From contig DATLJF010000204.1 of the NCBI GenBank assembly GCA_035539015.1, positions 1 to 7,679 of the forward strand: a DNA stretch of 7,679 nt. The letters run 5' to 3'. The number at the start of each line of letters is the position of its first letter. Positions within the stretch are counted from its first letter, which is position 1. Shown in pieces: positions 1 through 6,554 of the stretch. Under the pieces are notes generated by a model, which saw only the letters and a list, made by a program, of their open reading frames with translations, did no database searches and was not told the DNA's origin. The position numbers and the translations under genes are program-made. Origin of the DNA: Stenotrophomonas_A sp035539015 (lineage in GTDB: Bacteria > Pseudomonadota > Gammaproteobacteria > Xanthomonadales > Xanthomonadaceae).

Positions 1-461
1 ATCCGCCGCGCGCCGGCGCGCTTGAGCATCGCCACGGTGGCGATCAACGTGCCGCCGGTGGCCAGCATCGGATCGAGGATCAGCGCATCACGCTCTTCCA
101 GGCGGCCGGTGAGGCGTTCGAAGTAGGGCACCGGCTGCAGCGTTTCTTCGTCGCGCTGCAGGCCCACCACGCTCACGCGTGCGGCCGGGATCAGCGCAAG
201 TACGCCCGGCAGCATGCCCAGGCCGGCGCGCAGGATCGGCACCAGGGTGATCTTGGCGCCGGCGATGCGCTGTACCTGCACCGGGCCGGCCCAGCCTTCC
301 ATCGTGTAGGCCTCAGTGTCGAGGTCGGCGGTGGCCTCGTAGGCCAGCAGGGAGCCGAGCTCGGTGACCAGTTCGCGAAAGCCCTTGGTGCTCAGCGATG
401 CGTCGCGCAGCAGGCCGATCTTGTGTTGGACGAGCGGATGGCGAACTTCGACGGTCTTCAT
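1..461 (-). CDS. upp: Uracil phosphoribosyltransferase, 5' part (runs off left edge)
   Basis: Upp converts uracil and PRPP to UMP in cytoplasmic pyrimidine salvage. The 153 complete codons visible begin MKTVEVRHPLVQHKIGLLRD and follow the family closely: the STKGFRELVTELGSLLAYEAT block (residues 24-44), VPILRAGLGM (74-83), the RDEETLQPVPYF segment (103-114) and the PRPP-binding loop LILDPMLATGG (127-137). The family is about 208-210 residues long, so roughly 55 C-terminal residues, including the uracil-binding end, lie outside the window. The ATG at 461 is chosen because family members start at this point. I see no clear Shine-Dalgarno just upstream. The gene is divergent from the TonB receptor gene and nothing suggests a functional link between them. 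Identity is near certain from the sequence pattern. Confidence 0.97.
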   Translation of the reverse strand, partial: MKTVEVRHPLVQHKIGLLRDASLSTKGFRELVTELGSLLAYEATADLDTEAYTMEGWAGPVQVQRIAGAKITLVPILRAGLGMLPGVLALIPAARVSVVGLQRDEETLQPVPYFERLTGRLEERDALILDPMLATGGTLIATVAMLKRAGARR

Positions 462-502
462 GGCGGATCGATGACGGAAGGGTGCCCACAGTGTGCCGGA
501 GA

Positions 503-529
503 GTGCGCCGAAACTGCCAGACGGCGCAC
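503..529. promoter_or_regulatory. Perfect 8-bp hairpin in the upp upstream region
   Basis: GTGCGCCG at 503-510 and CGGCGCAC at 522-529 form a perfect inverted repeat around an 11-nt loop. A related direct copy, GTGTGCCG, lies at 491-498 (7 of 8 identical). The dyad sits 42 bp upstream of the upp start. It would be part of the upp 5' leader if transcription begins beyond it, or otherwise an operator. There is no T-tract in either direction, so it is not a standard intrinsic terminator. Its function is unknown. Confidence 0.45.
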
Positions 530-552
530 ATCTGCAGGGGCCAGTCGTCCCG

Positions 553-586
553 GTGTCATGGCGTTGCAACCTGGCGGAAATAGCGT
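553..586 (+). promoter_or_regulatory. Possible PhoB-type promoter for the receptor/propeller operon
   Basis: GTGTCATGGCGTTGCAAC (553-570) matches the E. coli phoA Pho box, CTGTCATAAAGTTGTCAC as I recall it, at 12 of 18 positions. The first half-site keeps TGTCAT intact. Ten bases later comes TAGCGT (581-586), the same 10-base gap that separates the phoA box from its -10 element. The -10 itself is poor (3 of 6 to TATAAT), and the second half-site is weak. A start near 593 would leave a leader of about 28 nt before the GTG. The call gains weight because the operon encodes a phytase-like protein, but by sequence alone it is only suggestive. Confidence 0.3.
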
Positions 587-620
587 GCACACCCATTCTT
601 GACGCCTCTGGGGATGCACA

Positions 621-3161
621 GTGCCTATCAACCGCAAGCCGTTGTTCCTCGCCATATCGGTGACCTTGTCCGTGGTTGCGGCCCCCGCGCTGGCGGCCGC
701 CGATGCCGCGCCGGCGGCGACCGACCTGGACCGCATCGAAGTGCGCCCGCAGGCCGAGTCGCAGGCGCGGGCGGTGGAACTCAAGCGCGATGCGCAGGCG
801 ATCCTGGATGCGGTGTCCTCCGACGCCATGGGCGATTACCCCGACAAGAACGTGGCCGAGTCGCTGCAGCGCCTGCCCGGCGTCAGCGTCACCCGTGACC
901 AGGGCGAGGGCCGCTACGTGGTCATTCGCGGCCTGGATGCGGCACTCAACAGCGTCACCATCGACGGCATTGCCATGGGCACGCCGGAGGATTCCAGCCG
1001 CTCGGCACCGCTTGATGTGATTCCGTCCGATTCGACCGAACGCCTGAAGGTGATCAAGGCGCCAACGCCGGACATGCCGGGCGATTCGATCGGCGGCGCC
1101 ATCCAGGTCGAGTCGGTGTCCGCCTTCGACCGCGATGGCCGCAGCCTGCGCGGCAGCATCGAGGCCAGCCACCAGTCCCTCAGCGGCAAGACCAGCCCGA
1201 AGGCGGCGTTCAACTACAGCGACATCTTCAATGACACCTTCGGTATTGCCGTGGGCGTGAACTACCAGGACCGCGAATTCCAGTCCGACAACACCGAGGT
1301 CGAATACGACGAGTACGACGAGGACCGCCCCGACGACCTGGTCGCCACCGAGGTGCAGCGCCGCAAGTACTACATCGAGCGCACCCGCACCGGCGCCAAC
1401 CTCAACCTGGACTGGCGCCCGGACGCTGACAACCGCTATTACCTGCGCACGCTGTACAGCAAGTTCGAAGACGCCGAGACCCGGCAGAATACCGTCTTCG
1501 GCCTCGGCGACGGCGACATTGCCAGCAACGGCGATGGCAGCTTCACCGTCAGCGACCTGCCGGCCGATGCCATCACCAAGCGCGTGCGCTACCGCACGAA
1601 GACGGAAGACACCCTGGCGGCCAGCTTTGGCGGCGAGAATCGGTTGTCGGCAGCGACGCTGGACTACAAGGTGGGCTATACGAAGACCCGCGAACGCGTG
1701 AACGACGAGATGGAAACGCGCTTTGAGTACGGCGGCGACGATATCGATTCAGTGGTCATCGACCAGAACCATCGCATCCCGACCCTGGACTTCTCCGATG
1801 CCGGCTGGGAAAGCAACGACGCGTTCGAGTTCGATCGTTTCGTGCTGTCGCCCAAGCAGGTCGACGACAGCGAGCGCAGCGCACAGATGAACGTGCGCTT
1901 CGATGCTGACCAGGCCAGCTACAAGTTCGGCGTGCTCGGACGCTGGCGCGAGCGCCAGGTCAATTCCGACGAGCAAGAGCTGCGCAACGGCCCGGATATC
2001 GACATCGGCCCGTGGACCACCGCCGCGCCAGAACACCGCGGTGGCACCCTGGGCGAAAGCCTGAGCTCGGCCGAGATGCGCCGCTTCTGGGCCGCCAACG
2101 GCAGCCAGTACAGCCAGCGACCGCAGGACGTCGGCGCCAATGCCGTCACCCGGCTGGCGGAGGACTACCAGGCCAGCGAGGATGTGCTGGCGGCCTACGC
2201 GATGGGCACCTGGGACATCGGCGCGCTGCGGATCATCGCCGGCGTGCGCATGGAGAACACCCAGTTCCGCGCCAGCGGCAATGCGGTGGACGTAGCCGAT
2301 GGCGGTCGCAGCTATACGGTCAGCCCGACCCGTGCCAGCAGCAGCTACACCAGCGTGCTGCCGGGCCTGCACTTGCGCTACGACGCGGGCGAGGACTGGG
2401 TGCTGCGCTTTGCCGCGACCAAGACCCTTTCGCGCCCGTCGTTCGGCGATATCGCCCCGCGCCTGATCGTCAACCGCGACGACGAAGAGGTCGATGTCGG
2501 CAATCCGGAACTCGACCCGTACAAGTCGACCAACATGGACTTCTCCGTGGAGAAGTACCTGGGCCAGACCGGCATCGTCTCGCTGGGCCTGTTCCACAAG
2601 TCGATCGACGACTACATCGTGCAGACCTTCAGCAACGACGATCCGCAATATCCCGGTTTCGACGTCACCCGCGTGATCAACGGCGACCAGGCCAAGGTCT
2701 ACGGCGCCGAGTTCAACTGGCAGCAGCAGTTGGCGTTCCTGCCCGAAGGCTGGGACGGCCTGCTGGTCGGCTTCAGCGCAACCTGGCTGGACACCGACTT
2801 CGACCCCGGCCTGGCCGAGCGCGCCGGCGATGACTTCACCTTGCCGCGCGCCTCGAAGAATCTCTACAGCGCCCACCTTGGCTACGAGAAGTACGGCTTC
2901 AGCGCACGCGTGGCCGCCGTGCATCGCAGCGAGTACCTGGACACCATCGGCGACAGCACGGCCTACGACATCTACGTCGCGCCCAACACCCAACTGGATT
3001 TCAGCATGGATTACCAGATCACCGACGCGGTCAGCGTCTACTTCGAAGCGCAGAACCTGCTCGACGAACCGCTTGAGCTTTACCAGGGCGTGCGTTCGCG
3101 CACCCTGCAGAATGAAGAATATGGCCGCAGCTACGCCGTCGGCCTGAAGGTGGCCCTGTGA
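621..3161 (+). CDS. TonB-dependent outer-membrane receptor (Xanthomonas/Caulobacter type)
   Basis: This 846-aa protein has the usual receptor layout. A signal peptide is cleaved near residue 25 (hydrophobic 8-21, then PALA). A TonB-box-like segment, DLDRIEVRP (35-43), follows. The plug domain (about 55-170) carries the conserved DYPDKNVAESLQRLPGVSV, VIRGLDAALNSVTIDG and APTPDMPGDSIGGA blocks, and a beta-barrel fills about 175-846. These features match the TonB receptor subfamily expanded in Xanthomonas and Caulobacter, which imports bulky nutrients using the proton-motive force via TonB-ExbB-ExbD. The start is GTG at 621 with GGGGA at 610-614, six bases upstream; the ATG at 614 is out of frame. 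The stop overlaps the next gene's start by 4 bp, so the two are translationally coupled and the ligand probably relates to the propeller protein. Oddities: an acidic stretch at 227-239 (EYDEYDEDRPDDL), and a C-terminus of LKVAL rather than the usual final aromatic residue. The substrate cannot be read from the receptor alone. Confidence 0.93.
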   Translation: MPINRKPLFLAISVTLSVVAAPALAAADAAPAATDLDRIEVRPQAESQARAVELKRDAQAILDAVSSDAMGDYPDKNVAESLQRLPGVSVTRDQGEGRYVVIRGLDAALNSVTIDGIAMGTPEDSSRSAPLDVIPSDSTERLKVIKAPTPDMPGDSIGGAIQVESVSAFDRDGRSLRGSIEASHQSLSGKTSPKAAFNYSDIFNDTFGIAVGVNYQDREFQSDNTEVEYDEYDEDRPDDLVATEVQRRKYYIERTRTGANLNLDWRPDADNRYYLRTLYSKFEDAETRQNTVFGLGDGDIASNGDGSFTVSDLPADAITKRVRYRTKTEDTLAASFGGENRLSAATLDYKVGYTKTRERVNDEMETRFEYGGDDIDSVVIDQNHRIPTLDFSDAGWESNDAFEFDRFVLSPKQVDDSERSAQMNVRFDADQASYKFGVLGRWRERQVNSDEQELRNGPDIDIGPWTTAAPEHRGGTLGESLSSAEMRRFWAANGSQYSQRPQDVGANAVTRLAEDYQASEDVLAAYAMGTWDIGALRIIAGVRMENTQFRASGNAVDVADGGRSYTVSPTRASSSYTSVLPGLHLRYDAGEDWVLRFAATKTLSRPSFGDIAPRLIVNRDDEEVDVGNPELDPYKSTNMDFSVEKYLGQTGIVSLGLFHKSIDDYIVQTFSNDDPQYPGFDVTRVINGDQAKVYGAEFNWQQQLAFLPEGWDGLLVGFSATWLDTDFDPGLAERAGDDFTLPRASKNLYSAHLGYEKYGFSARVAAVHRSEYLDTIGDSTAYDIYVAPNTQLDFSMDYQITDAVSVYFEAQNLLDEPLELYQGVRSRTLQNEEYGRSYAVGLKVAL

Positions 3162-4288
3162 GGGCGGTCCATCGGCGCAGCGCCTCGCTGCTGCTGCTGG
3201 CGGCCGTGGCGCTGGCCGCCGGCTGCGCGTCGTCGCCGCGCCCGGCGGCCGATCGCGAGCCCGACGAGCAGGGCGGCGACACCTTGCTGGCCAAGGCCGG
3301 GGTACCGCACGTGGTGGTCAGCGAAGTATTCGTGACGCCCTCCACGCCGGCCGAAAACCTTGACTCGCCAGCGTCCTGGCGTGCCCCCGACGGTCGCCGC
3401 TGGCTGATCGTCACCGCCAAGGGCACGCACCAGCTGGCGGTGTTCGATGGCAATAGTGGCGAGCGCATGCGCACGGTCGGCGGCAAGGGCGCCGCGGCCG
3501 GCGAATTCAACCGTCCCAATGGCGTGGCGGTGATCGATGACCTGCTGCTGGTGGTCGAGCGCGACAATCATCGCGTGCAGTTGCTCGCCTTGCCGACCTT
3601 CGAGCCGCTGGCGACGTTCGGTGAGAACGTGCTGCGCGAGCCGTATGGACTCTGGGTGCGCGCGCTGGAGGGTGGTTACGAGGTGATCGTCAGCGACAAC
3701 TACATGTCGCCGGGCAACAAGGACGTGCCGCCGCCGTTGGCCGATCTCGGCGAGCGCTTCAAGCGCTTCCGCCTGGAGCGCGCCGGCGGTCGCTGGCAGG
3801 GCAAGGCGGTAGGCAGTTTCGGCGATACCGGCGATCAGGGCGCGGTGCGCATCGCCGAGTCGGTGTTTGGCGATGTGGCCAACGACCGGCTGATGATCGC
3901 CGAGGAGGACGTAGCCATCGGCACCCAGTTGCGCGAGTACGGCCTGGACGGGCGCTATCGCGGCCGCAACATCGGCGCCGGGCTGTTCCGTGCCCAGGCC
4001 GAGGGCATGGCGATGCTGCAATGTGCCGATGGCAGCGGCTACTGGATCGCCACGGACCAGTTCAAGGACCGCAGCCTGTTCCATGTGTTCGACCGCCGCA
4101 CGCTGAAGCATGTAGGTGCTTTCAGTGGCCGTGTCACTGCCAACACCGATGGTGTCTGGTTGGACGCGCGCGGGGACGCGCGTTTTCCCAAGGGCGTGTT
4201 CTATGCGCTGCACGACGACCAGGCCGTGGCCGCGTTCGATTGGCGCGACATCGCCAAGGCGTTGCGGTTGAAGGATTGCGCGGAGTAG
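3158..4288 (+). CDS. Beta-propeller phytase-like lipoprotein
   Basis: This 376-aa protein has a lipoprotein signal peptide (hydrophobic 11-21, LAAGC with Cys23; Ala at +2 suggests the outer membrane). Residues about 65-370 resemble beta-propeller phytases, which release phosphate from inositol hexakisphosphate using calcium. The best matches to Bacillus phytase, recalled from memory, are AESVFGDVANDRLMIAEED (233-251), which aligns without gaps to the segment holding E211 and E227, and AEGMAMLQCADGSGYWIATDQ (281-301), which matches the segment holding E260 and Q279. Other matches are LDSPASW (68-74), TAK (86-88), PYGL (162-165), NTDG (329-332) and FPKGVF (343-348). An NHL-like repeat lies at 108-146. 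The D258, K179 and D308 positions appear changed (Q280, N181, shortened loop), so activity or substrate may differ. The GTG start is fixed by the GTGA overlap with the receptor gene and by the signal peptide directly following. Alternative: a non-catalytic or other phosphoesterase propeller. The fold call is firm; the activity is inferred. Confidence 0.8.
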   Translation: MRAVHRRSASLLLLAAVALAAGCASSPRPAADREPDEQGGDTLLAKAGVPHVVVSEVFVTPSTPAENLDSPASWRAPDGRRWLIVTAKGTHQLAVFDGNSGERMRTVGGKGAAAGEFNRPNGVAVIDDLLLVVERDNHRVQLLALPTFEPLATFGENVLREPYGLWVRALEGGYEVIVSDNYMSPGNKDVPPPLADLGERFKRFRLERAGGRWQGKAVGSFGDTGDQGAVRIAESVFGDVANDRLMIAEEDVAIGTQLREYGLDGRYRGRNIGAGLFRAQAEGMAMLQCADGSGYWIATDQFKDRSLFHVFDRRTLKHVGAFSGRVTANTDGVWLDARGDARFPKGVFYALHDDQAVAAFDWRDIAKALRLKDCAE

Positions 4289-4316
4289 AGGGATTGCCGC
4301 GATCTGCCGGTTGGCG

Positions 4317-4414
4317 GTCGCGGCTGAAGCCGCTCCTACAGTGGCCCCAGCCGCTCTTGTAGGAGGGGCTCTGGGTGGCCTTGGGCCATCAGTCCCGAGG
4401 AGCGAAGCCGCGAC
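4317..4414. repeat. Composite REP/BIME-like element between convergent genes
   Basis: GTCGCGGCT at 4317-4325 and AGCCGCGAC at 4406-4414 are perfect 9-bp outer inverted repeats. CTCCTACA (4333-4340) and TGTAGGAG (4358-4365) are perfect 8-bp inner ones. The first unit (4317-4340) folds as GCGGCT-GA-AGCCGC and is the standard REP motif of Pseudomonas and xanthomonads in reverse orientation. The second unit is less regular: AGCCGCTC/GAGGGGCT (4349-4370, one mismatch) is followed by TGGCC-TTG-GGCCA (4376-4388). A further 7-bp pair, GCCGCGA (4296-4302) and TCGCGGC (4318-4324), could compete with the first REP stem. The element fills the gap between two 3' ends, a usual REP location, and may stabilise both transcripts or help end transcription. 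There is no T-tract, so it is not a plain intrinsic terminator. Confidence 0.75.
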
Positions 4415-4418
4415 ATCC

Positions 4419-5915
4419 TCAGGCCGCAGCCGCCTGTGCCACCCGCGGCCCTTCGCGCAATGCCTTGCCGACCATCTCCACCAGCAGGTCCAGCTCCTCG
4501 GTCTCCATGGCAAAGTGCGGGGTGAAGCGCAGCGAGTTCTCGCCGCCATGGATCACGTTGATGCCGTGCTGGCGCAGCCATTCTTCGGTGGAGCCGGCGC
4601 CGTAGCACTTGAACTGCGGGGCCAGCTCGCAGGAGAACAGCAGGCCGGTGCCCTGGACCTTGGTGATCAACCCACCGAGATCGGCGCGCAGCTTCTCGAG
4701 TTTTTCCATGGCCTGGATGCCGCGCTCGCGGATGTTGGCGCGAATGGCGGGGGTCAACATGGCCAGGGTGGCGCAGGCCACGTCCAGGGCGCGCGGGTTG
4801 CTGGTCATGGTGTTGCCGTAGCAGCCCTTGCGGTAGATCTGCGCGGCGTGCGCGGTCAGCGCCAGCACCGACAACGGGTACTGCGCGGCATTGAGCGCCT
4901 TGGAGTAGGTCTCCATGTCCGGTGCTTCGAGCGACTCGAATCCGGGGTAATCGGCCACCGAGAGCACGCCGTGGGCGCGCAAGCCGGCCTGGATCGAATC
5001 AACCAGCAGCAGGCTGCCGTGGTCGCGGGTGAGTTCGCGCGCGGCGGCATAGAACGCCGGCGGCAGGGCGCGGCCGGGGTCGCCTTCGCCCATGACCGGC
5101 TCCAGGAATACCGCTTCGATGAACCAGCCGTTCTGCGCGGCGTCGCCGAAGACCCGGCGCAGCGCCTGCTCGTCGTACGGCGCAATGGCGATGACACTGT
5201 CTTCGTCGCGATAGCTGGCCAGGTGCTGCACGTAGGTGCGGCGGCTTGAATCCGAATACAGGCCGGGGCGGTCGGTGCGGCCATGGAAGCTGCCCTTGAT
5301 CACCACTCGCTTGATCGTGCTGCCGGCATGCCGCGCGCCGGGGTCGGTCTGCAGCTTGGCGTTGATGTCGGCGATGCGTGCGGCCAGGCCCACCGCTTCG
5401 GAGCCGGAGTTGAGGCACATGAACTGGCTGTAGGGGCAGCGCGCCCGGCGCTGGCCGATCTCCGCGCGCATGGCCAGGTCGAAGCGGCGCTGCGACAGGC
5501 TCGGGGTCATGATGTTGGCCATCATCTGCGGCCGCGCCATGGCATCGAGCACCGGTGCCGGCGCGTGTCCGAAGCCGAGCATGCCGTAGCCGCCGGCGTC
5601 ATACAGCACCGCGCCCTTGAGCGTGACCACCCACGGTCCGCGCGCGGCCAGGGCAACGTACGGGGTGATTGCATCCTGCGCGTAGAAGTTGACGAAGCCG
5701 CCCTGGATCGTCTCGACCTGGGCGCGTTCGTCCAGGTCCAGCAGGTCGGCGAACTCCAGCTTCTGGCGCGCGTATTCCGCCGCGGCGGCGGCAATCGCCT
5801 CGCCCAGCAGGGGCTGCGAGCTGGCCAAGCGCTCGATCGTGGCATCGTCCAGGCCTTGGGTCAGGCGTGCGCCGGCGTGGGCGCGCAGCGGGGCGAGGGG
5901 GGCGGTCTTGAACAT
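4419..5915 (-). CDS. Class III PLP-dependent aminotransferase, substrate unknown
   Basis: This 498-aa cytoplasmic enzyme belongs to the fold-type I, class III aminotransferases (ornithine, GABA and lysine 6-aminotransferase relatives), which move an amino group using pyridoxal phosphate. Visible signatures: the phosphate-cup segment LNSGSEAVGLAARIA (168-182), GSFHGRT (208-214), FLEPVMGEGD (270-279), LLLVDSIQAG (302-311) with Asp306 for the PLP ring nitrogen, and YSKALNAAQYPLSVLAL (337-353) with Lys339 as the Schiff-base lysine. NTMTSNP (368-374) contributes to the neighbouring subunit's phosphate site. An N-terminal extension of about 90 residues precedes the core, longer than in many class III enzymes (about 400-450 residues). 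The usual Asp-Glu pair (DEVQTG) reads DSIQAG. The start is ATG at 5915 with AGGAG at 5923-5927. It is divergent from an Lrp/AsnC regulator, a common arrangement for amino-acid catabolic genes. The substrate cannot be assigned; a lysine, ornithine or GABA-like omega-amine donor is a guess. Confidence 0.92.
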   Translation of the reverse strand: MFKTAPLAPLRAHAGARLTQGLDDATIERLASSQPLLGEAIAAAAAEYARQKLEFADLLDLDERAQVETIQGGFVNFYAQDAITPYVALAARGPWVVTLKGAVLYDAGGYGMLGFGHAPAPVLDAMARPQMMANIMTPSLSQRRFDLAMRAEIGQRRARCPYSQFMCLNSGSEAVGLAARIADINAKLQTDPGARHAGSTIKRVVIKGSFHGRTDRPGLYSDSSRRTYVQHLASYRDEDSVIAIAPYDEQALRRVFGDAAQNGWFIEAVFLEPVMGEGDPGRALPPAFYAAARELTRDHGSLLLVDSIQAGLRAHGVLSVADYPGFESLEAPDMETYSKALNAAQYPLSVLALTAHAAQIYRKGCYGNTMTSNPRALDVACATLAMLTPAIRANIRERGIQAMEKLEKLRADLGGLITKVQGTGLLFSCELAPQFKCYGAGSTEEWLRQHGINVIHGGENSLRFTPHFAMETEELDLLVEMVGKALREGPRVAQAAAA

Positions 5916-6035
5916 GGCAGCACTCCTGCAAAGGCGGTATGCCCCTAAGGTAACGGCTGGCGATCGTCGTTCGGCAGCTGTGAATCGGGCATACTCACGG
6001 CGGAAACGTTCGATCCGACGAAGGAGATCGGCACA
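5916..6035. promoter_or_regulatory. Divergent promoter region with 8-bp inverted repeat
   Basis: This 120-bp gap separates the aminotransferase and Lrp-family genes and must hold both promoters. GTATGCCC (5937-5944) and GGGCATAC (5987-5994) form a perfect inverted repeat with centres 50 bp apart, about five helical turns. Read outward, each arm also supplies a weak -10-like hexamer: CATACT (5990-5995) rightward and CATACC (5941-5936) leftward. No convincing -35 elements are visible. The arms could be a regulator's paired half-sites, the two -10 elements, or both. Lrp-family control of both genes is an inference from the layout. Confidence 0.5.
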
Positions 6036-6467
6036 ATGAAGCTCACCGACGCCGACGAAGCGCTGCTCGCCCTGCTGCGGGAGGACGCGCGCGCCTCCAC
6101 CGCGCAGATCGCCCGCCGCCTCGGCGTGTCGCGCACCACCGTGCAAAGTCGGATCGAGAAGCTCGAACGCCAGGGCGTGATCGGCGGCTATACCGTGCGC
6201 CTGCACGACGAGATCGACCGCGCCTACATCCGCGCGCACATCCTCATCACCGTGCTGCCCAAGCAGATGGCCCAGGTGGTCAAGGCCTTGCAGACCATCG
6301 CCGAAGTGCGCGAGCTGCACTCGGTCAGCGGGCCCTACGACCTGGTCGCCCTGGGCGTGGCCGCCACCGTGGGTGAGATAGACGTCCTCACCGACCGCAT
6401 CGGCGGCATCGATGGGGTCGAGCGGACCCAGACCGCGATCGTGCTGGCGACCAAGTTCGAGCGTTGA
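6036..6467 (+). CDS. Lrp/AsnC-family transcriptional regulator
   Basis: This 143-aa protein has the two standard parts of the family. The first is an N-terminal winged helix-turn-helix, LTDADEALLALLREDARAS (3-21) then QIARRLGVSRTTVQSRIEKL (24-43), with VSRTTVQSRIEKLE as the recognition helix. The second is a C-terminal RAM effector-binding domain (about 66-140) with HSVSGPYDLVALG (95-107), the position of the usual G-x-YD turn. Such regulators form dimers and higher oligomers and sense amino acids. Length is typical (about 140-165). The start is ATG at 6036, with AAGGAG at 6021-6026 and nine bases of spacing. It is divergently placed from the aminotransferase, which is its most likely target along with its own promoter. 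It is closer to the local, single-pathway AsnC-like members than to global Lrp, judged only from context. Confidence 0.95.
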   Translation: MKLTDADEALLALLREDARASTAQIARRLGVSRTTVQSRIEKLERQGVIGGYTVRLHDEIDRAYIRAHILITVLPKQMAQVVKALQTIAEVRELHSVSGPYDLVALGVAATVGEIDVLTDRIGGIDGVERTQTAIVLATKFER

Positions 6468-6554
6468 GGGCGGCGACAGGGCACCAGTAGTTTTCCCGAT
6501 GCAGGGCCGCCGCTGGCCGGCGCATGATCGCGGCGAACCCCTCGGAGCACGGAC
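6468..6554 (+). other. Short gap; ribosome binding site for the next gene
   Basis: This 87-bp stretch separates the regulator from the small secreted protein gene. GGAG at 6544-6547, seven bases before ATG 6555, is a good ribosome binding site. GGGCGGC (6468-6474) and GCCGCC (6506-6511) could pair over a loop of about 31 nt, but no T-tract follows and I do not call a terminator. I see no convincing promoter. Confidence 0.4.

Noticed and set aside
564..599. Sigma-70 promoter with TTGCAA (564-569) as -35 and CATTCT (594-599) as -10
   Set aside because: The spacing is 24 bp, far from the usual 16-18, so the pair would not work as a standard promoter.
614..616. ATG at 614 as the receptor start
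   Set aside because: It is not in frame with the receptor; the GTG at 621 gives the signal peptide and has GGGGA at a proper distance.
1749..2993. Leftward 414-codon open frame inside the receptor gene
   Set aside because: It is fully antisense to conserved receptor barrel sequence and its translation shows no domain, only GC-driven composition.
4296..4340. Intrinsic terminator after the propeller gene
   Set aside because: Strong stems exist but no T-tract follows in either direction; the sequence is better described as part of a REP element.
3131..4549. Leftward 472-codon open frame over the propeller gene
   Set aside because: It is antisense to a gene with clear family motifs, and its 5' end also overlaps the aminotransferase 3' end in another frame. 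No recognisable domains.
4311..5249. Rightward 312-codon open frame over the REP element and the aminotransferase
   Set aside because: It is antisense to conserved class III aminotransferase motifs and runs through a REP element; composition is that of a shadow frame.
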